IMG/VR virus record: IMGVR_UViG_3300020463_000141 | Span: 1-23,292 of that record | Direction: 5' to 3' (one strand) | From: a virus | DNA length: 23,292 nucleotides | In this document: piece by piece, positions 1-6,210 of the stretch | Numbering within the stretch: the stretch's first letter is position 1 | How the letters are laid out: the number at the start of each line of letters is the position of its first letter | Translations under genes and position numbers: made by a program | The notes under the pieces: generated by a model | Told to the model about the DNA's origin: nothing | Databases searched by the model: none | The model's input: only the letters and a program-made list of their open reading frames with translations

Positions 1-27
1 GCTGTACGTCGCTCTAATGCTGTCTAA
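1..27 (+). CDS. Possible 3' end of an upstream gene
   Basis: Frame 1 is open from the window edge and ends in TAA at 25-27, coding only AVRRSNAV. This would fit the tail of a gene that begins before the window, with a 20-base gap to the next start at 48. Eight codons are too few to judge, so this is only a possibility. Confidence 0.25.
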   Translation, partial: AVRRSNAV

Positions 28-47
28 AGGGGTGATTAAATAGTATT

Positions 48-692
48 ATGACCAAGTTTGTAAGTGTTATAGGGAATGGTGAAAGTAGACGTGGCTTTGA
101 TATTACACCATTAAAAGGTATTACCACAATGGTTGGATGTAATGCAATTTTTCGCGATCACAACCTAGAATATGTGGTTGCCTGTGACCGTCATATGTGT
201 CAGGAAGCCGCAAATACTTGTGGAAAAAATACTACAATCTATACCAGAGAAAATTGGTACAAACAGTTTGCATTTTGGCCAAATGTTAAGAGAGTTCCTG
301 ACCTGCCATACGAAGGTGACAAAAGACAAGATGACCCTTTTCATTGGGGCACAGGACAGTTTGCCGCTCTAGTCGGAATGAGTTTTAAACCTAAAGCGAT
401 ATTTTTAATAGGAATGGACTTATGGGGAATAGGCGATAAGAAAGGACCGGAGGGTGTTAACAACATTTACAAAGGCACAAAAGGATATACCTATATCAAA
501 AGACCTGTTGATCCTAGGTATTGGATATACCAATTTAACAAATTATTTCAACACTCAGACTGTAGATGGATAGTGGTAAATCAAGAAGACTGGAAAATGC
601 CCGACGAATGGAAAGAGAATAAAAACGTTTTCCAAGAATCATACGAAGGTCTTGCCAAATGGATCAATAAACAGTTGACAAAATCTAAATAA
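48..692 (+). CDS. DUF115/GT42-like Rossmann-fold protein, putative transferase (copy 1)
   Basis: The protein has 214 residues. Near the N-terminus it has a hydrophobic strand followed by GNGES (residues 9-13), and GCNAIFRD at 30-37. A second block, HWGTGQFAALVG followed by AIFLIGMD, lies at 99-124. This order (GNGPS-like loop, CN-x-x-[FY]-x-D, then a TSG-like turn before a buried strand ending in G-[IM]-D) is what I know from DUF115 proteins and GT42 sialyltransferases. A nucleotide-sugar transferase or similar Rossmann enzyme is therefore the best guess; donor and acceptor are unknown. No signal peptide or membrane segment is visible, so it should act in the cytoplasm. The gene at 4181-4939 is a paralogue. 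The ATG at 48 is preceded by AATAGTATT, as at 709, without a well-spaced Shine-Dalgarno sequence. An AAAGGGG at 26-32 is rather far away. Confidence 0.8.
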   Translation: MTKFVSVIGNGESRRGFDITPLKGITTMVGCNAIFRDHNLEYVVACDRHMCQEAANTCGKNTTIYTRENWYKQFAFWPNVKRVPDLPYEGDKRQDDPFHWGTGQFAALVGMSFKPKAIFLIGMDLWGIGDKKGPEGVNNIYKGTKGYTYIKRPVDPRYWIYQFNKLFQHSDCRWIVVNQEDWKMPDEWKENKNVFQESYEGLAKWINKQLTKSK

Positions 693-702
693 AGTTTACA
701 AT
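675..702 (+). promoter_or_regulatory. Sigma-70-type promoter for the 709-3836 gene run
   Basis: TTGACA (675-680) is followed after 16 bases by TACAAT (697-702), five of six matches to the -10 consensus. The next gene starts at 709, seven bases after the last base of the -10, which is where transcription would be expected to begin. No Shine-Dalgarno sequence separates them, so the mRNA should be leaderless. The -35 lies inside the end of the preceding coding region. Confidence 0.6.
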
Positions 703-708
703 AGTATT

Positions 709-1014
709 ATGTTTGAAAAAATAAAAGATGGAGATCTTATTACTCTAAAATTAGTGTCAGGAGAAGAAGTAATTGCAAATTACAAAAGCGGTAGTGATTC
801 ATACATCAGCATAGAAAAAGCATTGGTGTTAATGCAAGGACCACAAGGGTTGGCATTTGGTACATTTTTCTCAACTGCAAAACAAGACGAACCCATTAAC
901 ATAGCAAAGGATAAAATTACTTCTGTTGCTTTTATTAATGATAAAATTCGAGAAGAATACAACAGAGTATTCAGCAAAATCGAAGTTCCAAAAAAACCTA
1001 GCATAATAACATAA
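709..1014 (+). CDS. Sm/LSm-like small beta-barrel protein
   Basis: The protein has 101 residues. Residues 6-40 read like an Sm1 motif: a glycine, alternating hydrophobic strand residues, then SGEEVIANYKSGSDSYISIEKALVLM, matching the usual pattern of a strand, SG-x-E, a bent strand, S/D-x-Y-I-x-I and a further strand. Sm-like proteins of putative cyanophage origin are known from marine samples. Sm and Hfq proteins form rings that bind RNA, but no RNA-binding residue can be named here with confidence. The C-terminal 25 residues are basic and probably extend beyond the barrel. It is the first gene after the 675-702 promoter, and its stop overlaps the next start by one base (TAATG). Real gene: high confidence; Sm fold: moderate. 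Confidence 0.72.
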   Translation: MFEKIKDGDLITLKLVSGEEVIANYKSGSDSYISIEKALVLMQGPQGLAFGTFFSTAKQDEPINIAKDKITSVAFINDKIREEYNRVFSKIEVPKKPSIIT

Positions 1015-1271
1015 TGTCACATTTTGATAAACATAGCCGAAGCATTAAAGCACTAGTTGATGTTTCCGAAGCGATGCTAAATGCTATGGAGAAACATGGT
1101 GTTGATCCTGAGACTGTTGCAAATAGACCAGAATTTACTGTGTTTGTTCATTTTTTAAAATCAATCATTGATGGTGAACTGGATATTCCAAACGATGTTA
1201 CAGATGCAATCAGAAACAAGTCCGAAGAACTTGGATTTGACATAAATGATATTAAAAAGAGATTACACTAA
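1014..1271 (+). CDS. Small helical phage protein, function unknown
   Basis: The 85-residue protein is not recognised. It is mostly charged and likely helical, rich in Asp, Glu and Lys, with no cysteine and no membrane segment. Residues 5-30 (KHSRSIKALVDVSEAMLNAMEKHG) and 38-50 look like amphipathic helices, and the end (DINDIKKRLH) like a third. Its start overlaps the stop of the Sm-like gene by one base, and its own stop overlaps the next start by one base. It is therefore probably translated by re-initiation and made alongside the Sm-like protein and the QueD-like enzyme. A partner or adaptor role would be a guess. Confidence 0.7.
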   Translation: MSHFDKHSRSIKALVDVSEAMLNAMEKHGVDPETVANRPEFTVFVHFLKSIIDGELDIPNDVTDAIRNKSEELGFDINDIKKRLH

Positions 1272-1723
1272 TGGCAAAATATTATTCAACAAAAACATAT
1301 GGACATAACATAGGATTAGCCTGTGTGTTTAGACAACCAAACGCAGATCATTCCCACTGTCATTTATTGCATGGATATAGCCTACAATTTAAATTTACAT
1401 TTGGTTGTGATAAACTAGATAATAAAAATTGGGCAGTAGATTTTGGCGGACTTAAACCTTTAAAGAAATGGTTAGAAGACCACTTTGATCATAAGACAGC
1501 ATTGGACATGAAGGATCCTCATCTTGAAAAATTCAGAGAACTAGAAAAATTAGATCTTATGAGCATTGTTCTTTTCGATGGTGTTGGTGCAGAGAAATTT
1601 GCCGAACACGCCTTTAGATTTGCAGACAATTTAATAACAGTCAAGACAGATGGAAGATGCTGGGTCGAAAGTGTGGAATGTGCAGAACACGGAGCGAACA
1701 GTGCCATCTACTCAAGAAACTAA
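1271..1723 (+). CDS. QueD/6-pyruvoyl-tetrahydropterin synthase-like protein with altered zinc site
   Basis: The protein has 150 residues, close to the usual 120-150 of the family. It shows the T-fold landmarks in order: GLACVFRQ (15-22), HSHCHLLHGYS (27-37), DFGGLKPLKKWL (57-68), DHKTALD (73-79), GAEKFAEHAF (106-115) and VESVECAEHGANSAIY (132-147). QueD converts 7,8-dihydroneopterin triphosphate to 6-carboxy-tetrahydropterin, an early step towards 7-deazaguanine bases. In the standard family zinc is held by the histidine of AAH and by both histidines of HGH. Here those places read AC and HGY, while an extra HSHCH cluster is present. This is either a rearranged metal site or a changed chemistry. 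No other queuosine-pathway gene is in the window. ATG 1271 overlaps the upstream stop by one base. Confidence 0.82.
   Translation: MAKYYSTKTYGHNIGLACVFRQPNADHSHCHLLHGYSLQFKFTFGCDKLDNKNWAVDFGGLKPLKKWLEDHFDHKTALDMKDPHLEKFRELEKLDLMSIVLFDGVGAEKFAEHAFRFADNLITVKTDGRCWVESVECAEHGANSAIYSRN
1691..1694 (+). promoter_or_regulatory. Shine-Dalgarno GGAG deciding a GTG start at 1701
   Basis: GGAG sits six bases before a GTG at 1701 that is in frame with the long downstream coding region. The alternative upstream ATG at 1650 would overlap the QueD-like gene by 74 bases, and its first 17 codons read as an out-of-frame copy of that gene, so the GTG is preferred. Confidence 0.6.
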
Positions 1724-2843
1724 ATTCTTATTTGAAAAATTAATTGTATTTTACAACAACAAAAAAGTAAAAATAGATATCTATGATACTGGTCTGGGCA
1801 AAAGATTCATAGAAGCACTAAAAGATAATCTTGTTAAAAAAAGAATACTTGAAAAAAACTTTTGTTTTTTAGGTTGGGCAGATTCTAAAAGAGATTTAAC
1901 TTTTTTGTGCGATGAACTTAATAAAAATATAGATCAATTAAATTCGTTTACATTTGATCCACCCTATGAAAAAATACATCCTTTTGTAGCAGATGATTTT
2001 CAATACAGCAGTAAACTTCCAACAGGTTTGACACCATCGGAACATGGACATCTAAAGCCAGGCTTAAGATTAAAACATGATGCCTGCAATCTATTGCACA
2101 GATATTTTGAGGAACTGCAAGGAACTGCATGGCAAATATCAGAATATTACAAACAAGCAGATACAGAAACAAAATATGCCATACGTCAACTCAACAATCT
2201 TTGTCACGAAATAGAGAGTTGGGTATTAAGTTATAGAAAAAGCATAGTAGACCCAGACTGGATGAGACCTTCTCAAATCACAACATTTTTAAATGCACCC
2301 AGATATGATTTACACGAAGAGGATTATGATCTCTTTAAAGACAACAGATACGATAGAGAATTAGGTGGTGTGTATTTGCATTGGTCCCAAGTAGGAAAAA
2401 CATTATTTGAAGTTTATAGAGACGAACACGCACCTGAAATGACCGAAGCATTATGTTCAGAGATTAATCATCAAAAATATTATTCAGGAGAGTTTGATAT
2501 AGAGTGGGGAGATACTATTACAGAAAACACACACCCATTCAAAAAAGAAGAAATGGACGGCTTCAGAGCATGGCTCAAAGAGAACAACTACGATTGGGGA
2601 GATCCAAAACTATCGTTAGGTTATGTTAAAATTGGGCAAGTGGATATGGAATTATCATTTGGAAATAAATCATTCACAGAAGTTTACAATTCAATGAAAG
2701 AAAATTTAAATATAAAAAGTATTCAATCAATCGGATCTCAAAATTGGCAAAACGAGTATCCATACACACTTGACAGTGACGATTGGAAAAAAATACAAAT
2801 TGATTATTTGAAAGAGGGTTATGAATCACGTAGTATGCGTTAA
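1701..2843 (+). CDS. Large phage protein of unknown function
   Basis: The protein has 380 residues from the preferred GTG start at 1701 (GGAG at 1691-1694). I do not recognise it with confidence. It is soluble, rich in aromatic and acidic residues, and has no signal peptide or membrane segment. The first 80 residues look like an alpha/beta segment ending near LGWADS and FLCDELN. The middle contains a helical stretch and then DPDWMRPSQITTFLNAPRYD and ELGGVYLHWSQVGKTLFEVYRDE. The C-terminal part has FDIEWGDTIT, and then LSLGYVKIGQVDM, which suggests a beta-rich end. It overlaps the QueD-like gene by 23 bases upstream and the glycosyltransferase gene by 23 bases downstream, so it belongs to the same coupled run. 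Confidence 0.75.
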   Translation: MPSTQETKFLFEKLIVFYNNKKVKIDIYDTGLGKRFIEALKDNLVKKRILEKNFCFLGWADSKRDLTFLCDELNKNIDQLNSFTFDPPYEKIHPFVADDFQYSSKLPTGLTPSEHGHLKPGLRLKHDACNLLHRYFEELQGTAWQISEYYKQADTETKYAIRQLNNLCHEIESWVLSYRKSIVDPDWMRPSQITTFLNAPRYDLHEEDYDLFKDNRYDRELGGVYLHWSQVGKTLFEVYRDEHAPEMTEALCSEINHQKYYSGEFDIEWGDTITENTHPFKKEEMDGFRAWLKENNYDWGDPKLSLGYVKIGQVDMELSFGNKSFTEVYNSMKENLNIKSIQSIGSQNWQNEYPYTLDSDDWKKIQIDYLKEGYESRSMR

Positions 2844-3519
2844 ATGGGGCAACAAATATATTTCAAAATATGTTAATGTTTTGTCCAGTATGACAAAAAG
2901 GCACACAACATTGCCGTATCAATTTCATTGTATTACTGACGATCCCGCTGGATTAGATCCCGAAATAAATGTAATTAAATTGCCTACACATCCATGGATA
3001 AAAACATGGTGGAGCAAACTTTGGATGTTCTCACCTGAGTTTCCACTTAAAGGCAACGTCTTGTTTTTTGACCTTGATGTTATTATCCATAATAATATTG
3101 ATAACCTTTTTACACACAATCCTGGCAAGTTTATGATTATTAGAGATTTTAACAGATGCAGAGTTAAAGATTGGAAGCAATCAAACTCTAGTTGTATGCG
3201 TTGGGAGGCCGGAACAATGAATCATTTGTACACAGAGTTTACTGCAAACCATCAAAATATTATCAAACGATATTGGGGTGATCAAGATTGGATTATGAAG
3301 TCTGGACAACAACAAATTACTCACTGGCCGGATGAATGGATTAGATCATATAAATGGGAGATGGTTGGATTTAAAGATACAAAGTTAAGAGATAAATCTG
3401 GCAAATTTTATTTTAGAAAACCTGCTGTTGTGCTTCCAGAAAATAAAGTTGCAGTGTTTCATGGAGAACCTAATCCTCTTAATTGTAGTGATCAATTTGT
3501 AGTGGAGAATTGGAAATGA
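2821..3519 (+). CDS. Glycosyltransferase with DxD motif (GT-A type, GT8-like)
   Basis: The protein has 232 residues. It begins with a short strand and YVNVLSSMTKRH, then FHCITDD (35-41), INVIKLP (49-55), TWWSKLWMF (62-70) and NVLFFDLDVIIH (79-90). The D84-x-D86 after a hydrophobic strand is the metal and nucleotide-sugar site of GT-A glycosyltransferases, and K-x-WMF upstream fits the GT8-like pattern. Later W-rich segments (DQDWIMKSG, WPDEWIRSYKWE) and a terminal HGEPNP (about 215-220) match the HG-x-x-KP-like end motif of this class. It probably transfers a sugar in the cytoplasm; the acceptor is unknown. The start at 2821 follows GAAAGAGGG and overlaps the previous gene by 23 bases. Confidence 0.82.
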   Translation: MNHVVCVKWGNKYISKYVNVLSSMTKRHTTLPYQFHCITDDPAGLDPEINVIKLPTHPWIKTWWSKLWMFSPEFPLKGNVLFFDLDVIIHNNIDNLFTHNPGKFMIIRDFNRCRVKDWKQSNSSCMRWEAGTMNHLYTEFTANHQNIIKRYWGDQDWIMKSGQQQITHWPDEWIRSYKWEMVGFKDTKLRDKSGKFYFRKPAVVLPENKVAVFHGEPNPLNCSDQFVVENWK

Positions 3520-3836
3520 GTAGGTCCTACGGAAAAGTAAAAGTAAAAAGAATTAAACCTGAATTGGATGAAATACCGGAAGACTGTGGCTACATGAAAC
3601 AGTTCGAATTTGATGTTGATATGAATGCCAATGGTATAATGGGAGAGTGTATAGAATGGTGTCAAATTAATTGCAAAGGCAAATGGGGTTGGTGGTTTGA
3701 AGGACCTCCTGGTGATAATCCATATCATCACAACTGGCAGGAGCAAAATAGTTTTATGAGTTTTGAAATCAAAAAAGAAGCAACAGCATTTTGGTTGGCT
3801 GTTGGAATTAAAAATATGAACAGTCAAGAGTCATAA
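3516..3836 (+). CDS. Small phage protein, function unknown
   Basis: The protein has 106 residues from ATG 3516, preferred over TTG 3510 because GGAG at 3504-3507 lies eight bases upstream and the ATG overlaps the preceding stop as ATGA. I do not recognise the family. Visible features are an acidic N-terminal half (PELDEIPEDCGYMKQFEFDVDM), a cysteine- and tryptophan-rich core (ECIEWCQINCKGKWGWWFE) and an ending SFEIKKEATAFWLAVGIKN that looks like a strand followed by a helix. The cysteines at about 50-60 are not spaced like a standard zinc ribbon. It is the last overlapping member of the run starting at 709. Confidence 0.7.
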   Translation: MSRSYGKVKVKRIKPELDEIPEDCGYMKQFEFDVDMNANGIMGECIEWCQINCKGKWGWWFEGPPGDNPYHHNWQEQNSFMSFEIKKEATAFWLAVGIKNMNSQES

Positions 3837-3844
3837 TTACTAGT

Positions 3845-4180
3845 ATGAAATGGTTTGATATTACAGATCCAGCAAAAGGACAAATGGAAAGATTACTGGA
3901 AAAAAATCCAGGCAAATATGCAGTCAGTTTACAGGTAATAGGTGGCGGATGTGCAGGCTTCAAATACAAGTGGGATTTCATTGAAACAAAAGAAAACATT
4001 AACAAGGACGATGAATTAGTCGACTGGGGCACAGGCCGTTTTGTTGTTGATGAGGCTTCCATGATGTATATTGCTGGAACCAAGATAGACTGGGTAGAAG
4101 AAACATTTGGATCTCAGTTTGAAATTGTAAATCCAAATGCACAATCAGGTTGCGGTTGTGGAGAATCATTTGGCGTATAA
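3845..4180 (+). CDS. A-type Fe-S cluster carrier (IscA/ErpA/HesB family)
   Basis: The protein has 111 residues, the usual family length. It has GGGCAGFKYKWDF (33-45) and a C-terminal SGCGCGESF (101-109), giving the three conserved cysteines C36, C103 and C105. A-type carriers accept Fe-S clusters from the scaffold and pass them to apo-enzymes. In a phage this is best read as an auxiliary gene supporting Fe-S enzymes during infection. The variable segment between (FIETKENINKDDELVDWGTG) is longer and more acidic than in typical bacterial proteins. It starts eight bases after the preceding stop, with no clear Shine-Dalgarno sequence (TAGT directly before ATG), and the next gene begins immediately after its stop. 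Confidence 0.93.
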   Translation: MKWFDITDPAKGQMERLLEKNPGKYAVSLQVIGGGCAGFKYKWDFIETKENINKDDELVDWGTGRFVVDEASMMYIAGTKIDWVEETFGSQFEIVNPNAQSGCGCGESFGV

Positions 4181-4939
4181 ATGGATACAGCATTCGTAAT
4201 AGGAAACGGTGAATCAAGAGCAATTTTTCCAATAGAAGATTTAAAAGACAAAGGCACAATATATGGTTGTAATGCCATATACAGAGACCGGCCAGAAATT
4301 TGTGATCATATTGTTGCTGTTAATCAGCCAATGTTTGACGAATTAAAAGACTGGTATGATAAAACAAAACCAAATTTAAAAATACACGGACCAAATGATA
4401 TTAGCAAATGGAATTACATATGTCCTGGTGACGACGACACCACTGTTCCCAAAGGACTTAAACTTTATAAAATTTGGCGTGGTGGAGATATTAAAAAAGG
4501 TGGTGCTATTAGAACACTGGATTTTTCAAAAAGCAAAGGATCCGGTTGTTCAGCCATTGTGATGGCGGCCGAATCCGGAATAAAAAATATAGTAATATTG
4601 GCGTTTGATATTTTAGGTTCAAAACAATGGGAATATAATGCCCAAGGCGAAGTTAGCAGATCACAAAATAATGTTTATAAAAATACAACAAATTATCCAT
4701 CACGAATCAGCATGAAAGCATATTTGAAATATGAATGGATGTATCAACTTAGACAAACTTTTAGAAAATTTCCTGACACTAATTTTTATTTCATAAATCG
4801 CAGGGAATACCTCGACGGCAATCACTATATGCGTTGGTATTTCAATCTACCAAATGTTAATGTTGGAATTTATGCTGATCTCAGAAGGTGGGTAGACGGC
4901 ACCAGAGATAGTATTAATTGGATACGTTATAAAGTATAA
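4181..4939 (+). CDS. DUF115/GT42-like Rossmann-fold protein, putative transferase (copy 2)
   Basis: The protein has 252 residues and is paralogous to the one at 48-692. AFVIGNGESR (4-13) and GCNAIYRD (29-36) match the first copy almost exactly. The second family block, GSGCSAIVMAAESGIKNIVILAFD (120-143), has the same layout as HWGTGQ...IGMD in copy 1. The middle is longer (IHGPNDISKWNY, then PGDDDTT), and the C-terminal 70 residues (MRWYFNLPNVNVG, then LRRWVDGTRDS) have no counterpart in copy 1. A sugar or phospho-transferase is inferred from the DUF115/GT42 likeness. ATG directly follows the TAA of the Fe-S carrier gene, so coupling is likely. Its 3' end overlaps the convergent minus-strand gene by 13 bases. 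Confidence 0.8.
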   Translation: MDTAFVIGNGESRAIFPIEDLKDKGTIYGCNAIYRDRPEICDHIVAVNQPMFDELKDWYDKTKPNLKIHGPNDISKWNYICPGDDDTTVPKGLKLYKIWRGGDIKKGGAIRTLDFSKSKGSGCSAIVMAAESGIKNIVILAFDILGSKQWEYNAQGEVSRSQNNVYKNTTNYPSRISMKAYLKYEWMYQLRQTFRKFPDTNFYFINRREYLDGNHYMRWYFNLPNVNVGIYADLRRWVDGTRDSINWIRYKV

Positions 4940-5208
4940 GTCGTGCTTGATGCATCTAACTTGTAAACTTTACGCATTTTAACACCTTGTTTTTGAGCAA
5001 ATTTCTTTGAATCACAATACGAGCAAACGTGTTTATAATCGTTTGATGCACGTTCAGGATCCACCTGTGCTCTTGGTCTTAAAAACGTTACACCACAAGA
5101 ATCGCACTTGAAATAATATATGGTATTTTTCCGGTGAAAAGTGTGGTACACGCCCAATTTACTTTGGCGTTCGTATAATCTCATTGTTTTTAATGTCTCG
5201 ATGAACAT
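4927..5208 (-). CDS. Small zinc-ribbon protein, the only minus-strand gene
   Basis: The 93-residue protein is basic. It carries CDSCG and, 25-30 residues later, CSYCDS: two CxxC pairs (about residues 35-38 and 62-65) that would make a zinc ribbon. Between them is TFLRPRAQVDPERASNDYKH. The start MFIETLKTMRLYERQ leaves two possible ATGs; the inner one (MRLYERQ) would shorten it by eight residues. Small zinc ribbons like this often bind DNA or RNA, but no family is assigned. It is convergent with the transferase gene at its 3' end and divergent from the first fibre gene at its 5' end. The lack of overlap with any better plus-strand frame supports it as real. Confidence 0.72.
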   Translation of the reverse strand: MFIETLKTMRLYERQSKLGVYHTFHRKNTIYYFKCDSCGVTFLRPRAQVDPERASNDYKHVCSYCDSKKFAQKQGVKMRKVYKLDASSTTYTL

Positions 5209-5220
5209 TAATTTTATTTA

Positions 5221-5227
5221 ATAAATA
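5221..5227 (+). promoter_or_regulatory. T4-like late promoter motif ATAAATA
   Basis: ATAAATA lies 14 bases before the first fibre gene and inside the only divergent intergenic gap of the window (5209-5241). T4-type phages read late genes from TATAAATA-like -10 elements using a phage sigma factor. The surroundings (TTTATTTAATAAATA, 5213-5227) are nearly palindromic, so a similar element could also face the minus-strand gene. Confidence 0.55.
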
Positions 5228-5241
5228 CGTAAAAGAATTAT

Positions 5242-6198
5242 ATGGCTAGATTAACAATAGACACAGGAACCGAAGGAAACGTAGCAACAGGCGATACTTT
5301 ACGTACCGCTATGACTAAAATTAACACCAATTTCTTAGAAGTGTACACAGATTTAGCGGCTACAACTTCATCAAATGGCATACTAACAAATTCAGACACC
5401 AACGGTGATGTAAAAATACAACCAAACGGCACAGGAATAGTTGAGGTTGATCAGTTATTAATCACAGATGATGCAATAACTTCACTTGTTACAAACAGTG
5501 ATTTAACACTATCAGGAAATGGTACAGGTAATGTTCATATCAACGACGATTCGTTGATAGTAGGTGTCAACAACACCAATGCAACTATAACAACTCTCGG
5601 TACAGGTGACCTAACACTCAGCACAAATGGTGGAACAGATTCTGGAACAATTGAAATTAAAGACGGAGCCAATGGCGATATCACAATAGAAAATAATGGC
5701 ACAGGTGACATACTGTTAAAAGCAGGTGGCCAAGTGGGTATAGGTTCTGTCAGTTCACCCGACACTTCAGTACACGTTAAAACTGCGGCGGCAAAAGTAA
5801 CACTGCAAAGAACCGCTGACGCAAACACACCTGGCATAAGTTTTCAAAACTCAAACGGAAACGTGAGAGCGGAACTGATGATGGATGGTACCTCAGGTAC
5901 TTCGAATACAGTATTTGTGAAAACGTATGATGGTGCTTCATTGGCAGAAAGATTTAGGGTTACACACACTGGGGCCAAAGTAACAGGCACATTGGACATC
6001 GACGGCGGTATAAGCATCACTGATAACAAAATAACGTCATCGGCTTCAAATGCAAATATACAAATTGATGCATCTGGAACAGGTGCAGTAGAAATTTTAA
6101 CAACAGTGGTTTTGATGGCAAACTTGCCAACATCAGATCCTACTGTTGCTGGACAATTATTCAGAGACGGTACAGACTTAAAAGTAAGCACCGGATAA
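5242..6198 (+). CDS. Virion fibre-type structural protein 1
   Basis: The protein has 318 residues. Residues 5-36 carry the N-terminal module shared by four neighbours: a glycine, ATGDTLRTAMTKINTNF and an acidic residue with LEVY. This is followed by beta-rich repeats of the form SNSDL-x-L-x-GNGTGNV-x-I and a segment resembling fibre tips, GGQVGIGSVSSPDTSVHV (about 165-182). The final 30 residues (LPTSDPTVAGQLFRDGTDLK) form a tag also found at the end of the protein at 15729-16166. Composition is Thr, Asn, Gly, Asp and Ser rich with no cysteine, as in trimeric phage fibres. I infer a tail fibre or decoration protein. No strong Shine-Dalgarno sequence is seen before ATG 5242. Confidence 0.85.
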   Translation: MARLTIDTGTEGNVATGDTLRTAMTKINTNFLEVYTDLAATTSSNGILTNSDTNGDVKIQPNGTGIVEVDQLLITDDAITSLVTNSDLTLSGNGTGNVHINDDSLIVGVNNTNATITTLGTGDLTLSTNGGTDSGTIEIKDGANGDITIENNGTGDILLKAGGQVGIGSVSSPDTSVHVKTAAAKVTLQRTADANTPGISFQNSNGNVRAELMMDGTSGTSNTVFVKTYDGASLAERFRVTHTGAKVTGTLDIDGGISITDNKITSSASNANIQIDASGTGAVEILTTVVLMANLPTSDPTVAGQLFRDGTDLKVSTG

Positions 6199-6210
6199 TA
6201 GGAGATCGCT

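Noticed and set aside
1650-1700. ATG 1650 as the start of the large unknown protein
   Set aside because: The 17 extra codons read through the QueD-like gene in another frame. GTG 1701 has GGAG at the right distance and leaves a short 23-base overlap typical of this run.
3831-3845. CATAAT (3832-3837) as a -10 element for the Fe-S carrier gene
   Set aside because: It has suitable distance to the ATG but no -35-like hexamer at 15-19 bases upstream, so it is weaker than the three promoters reported.
4927-5208. The minus-strand zinc-ribbon gene as a homing endonuclease
   Set aside because: It has two CxxC pairs but no HNH, GIY-YIG or LAGLIDADG motif and is only 93 residues long, so no nuclease role is claimed.
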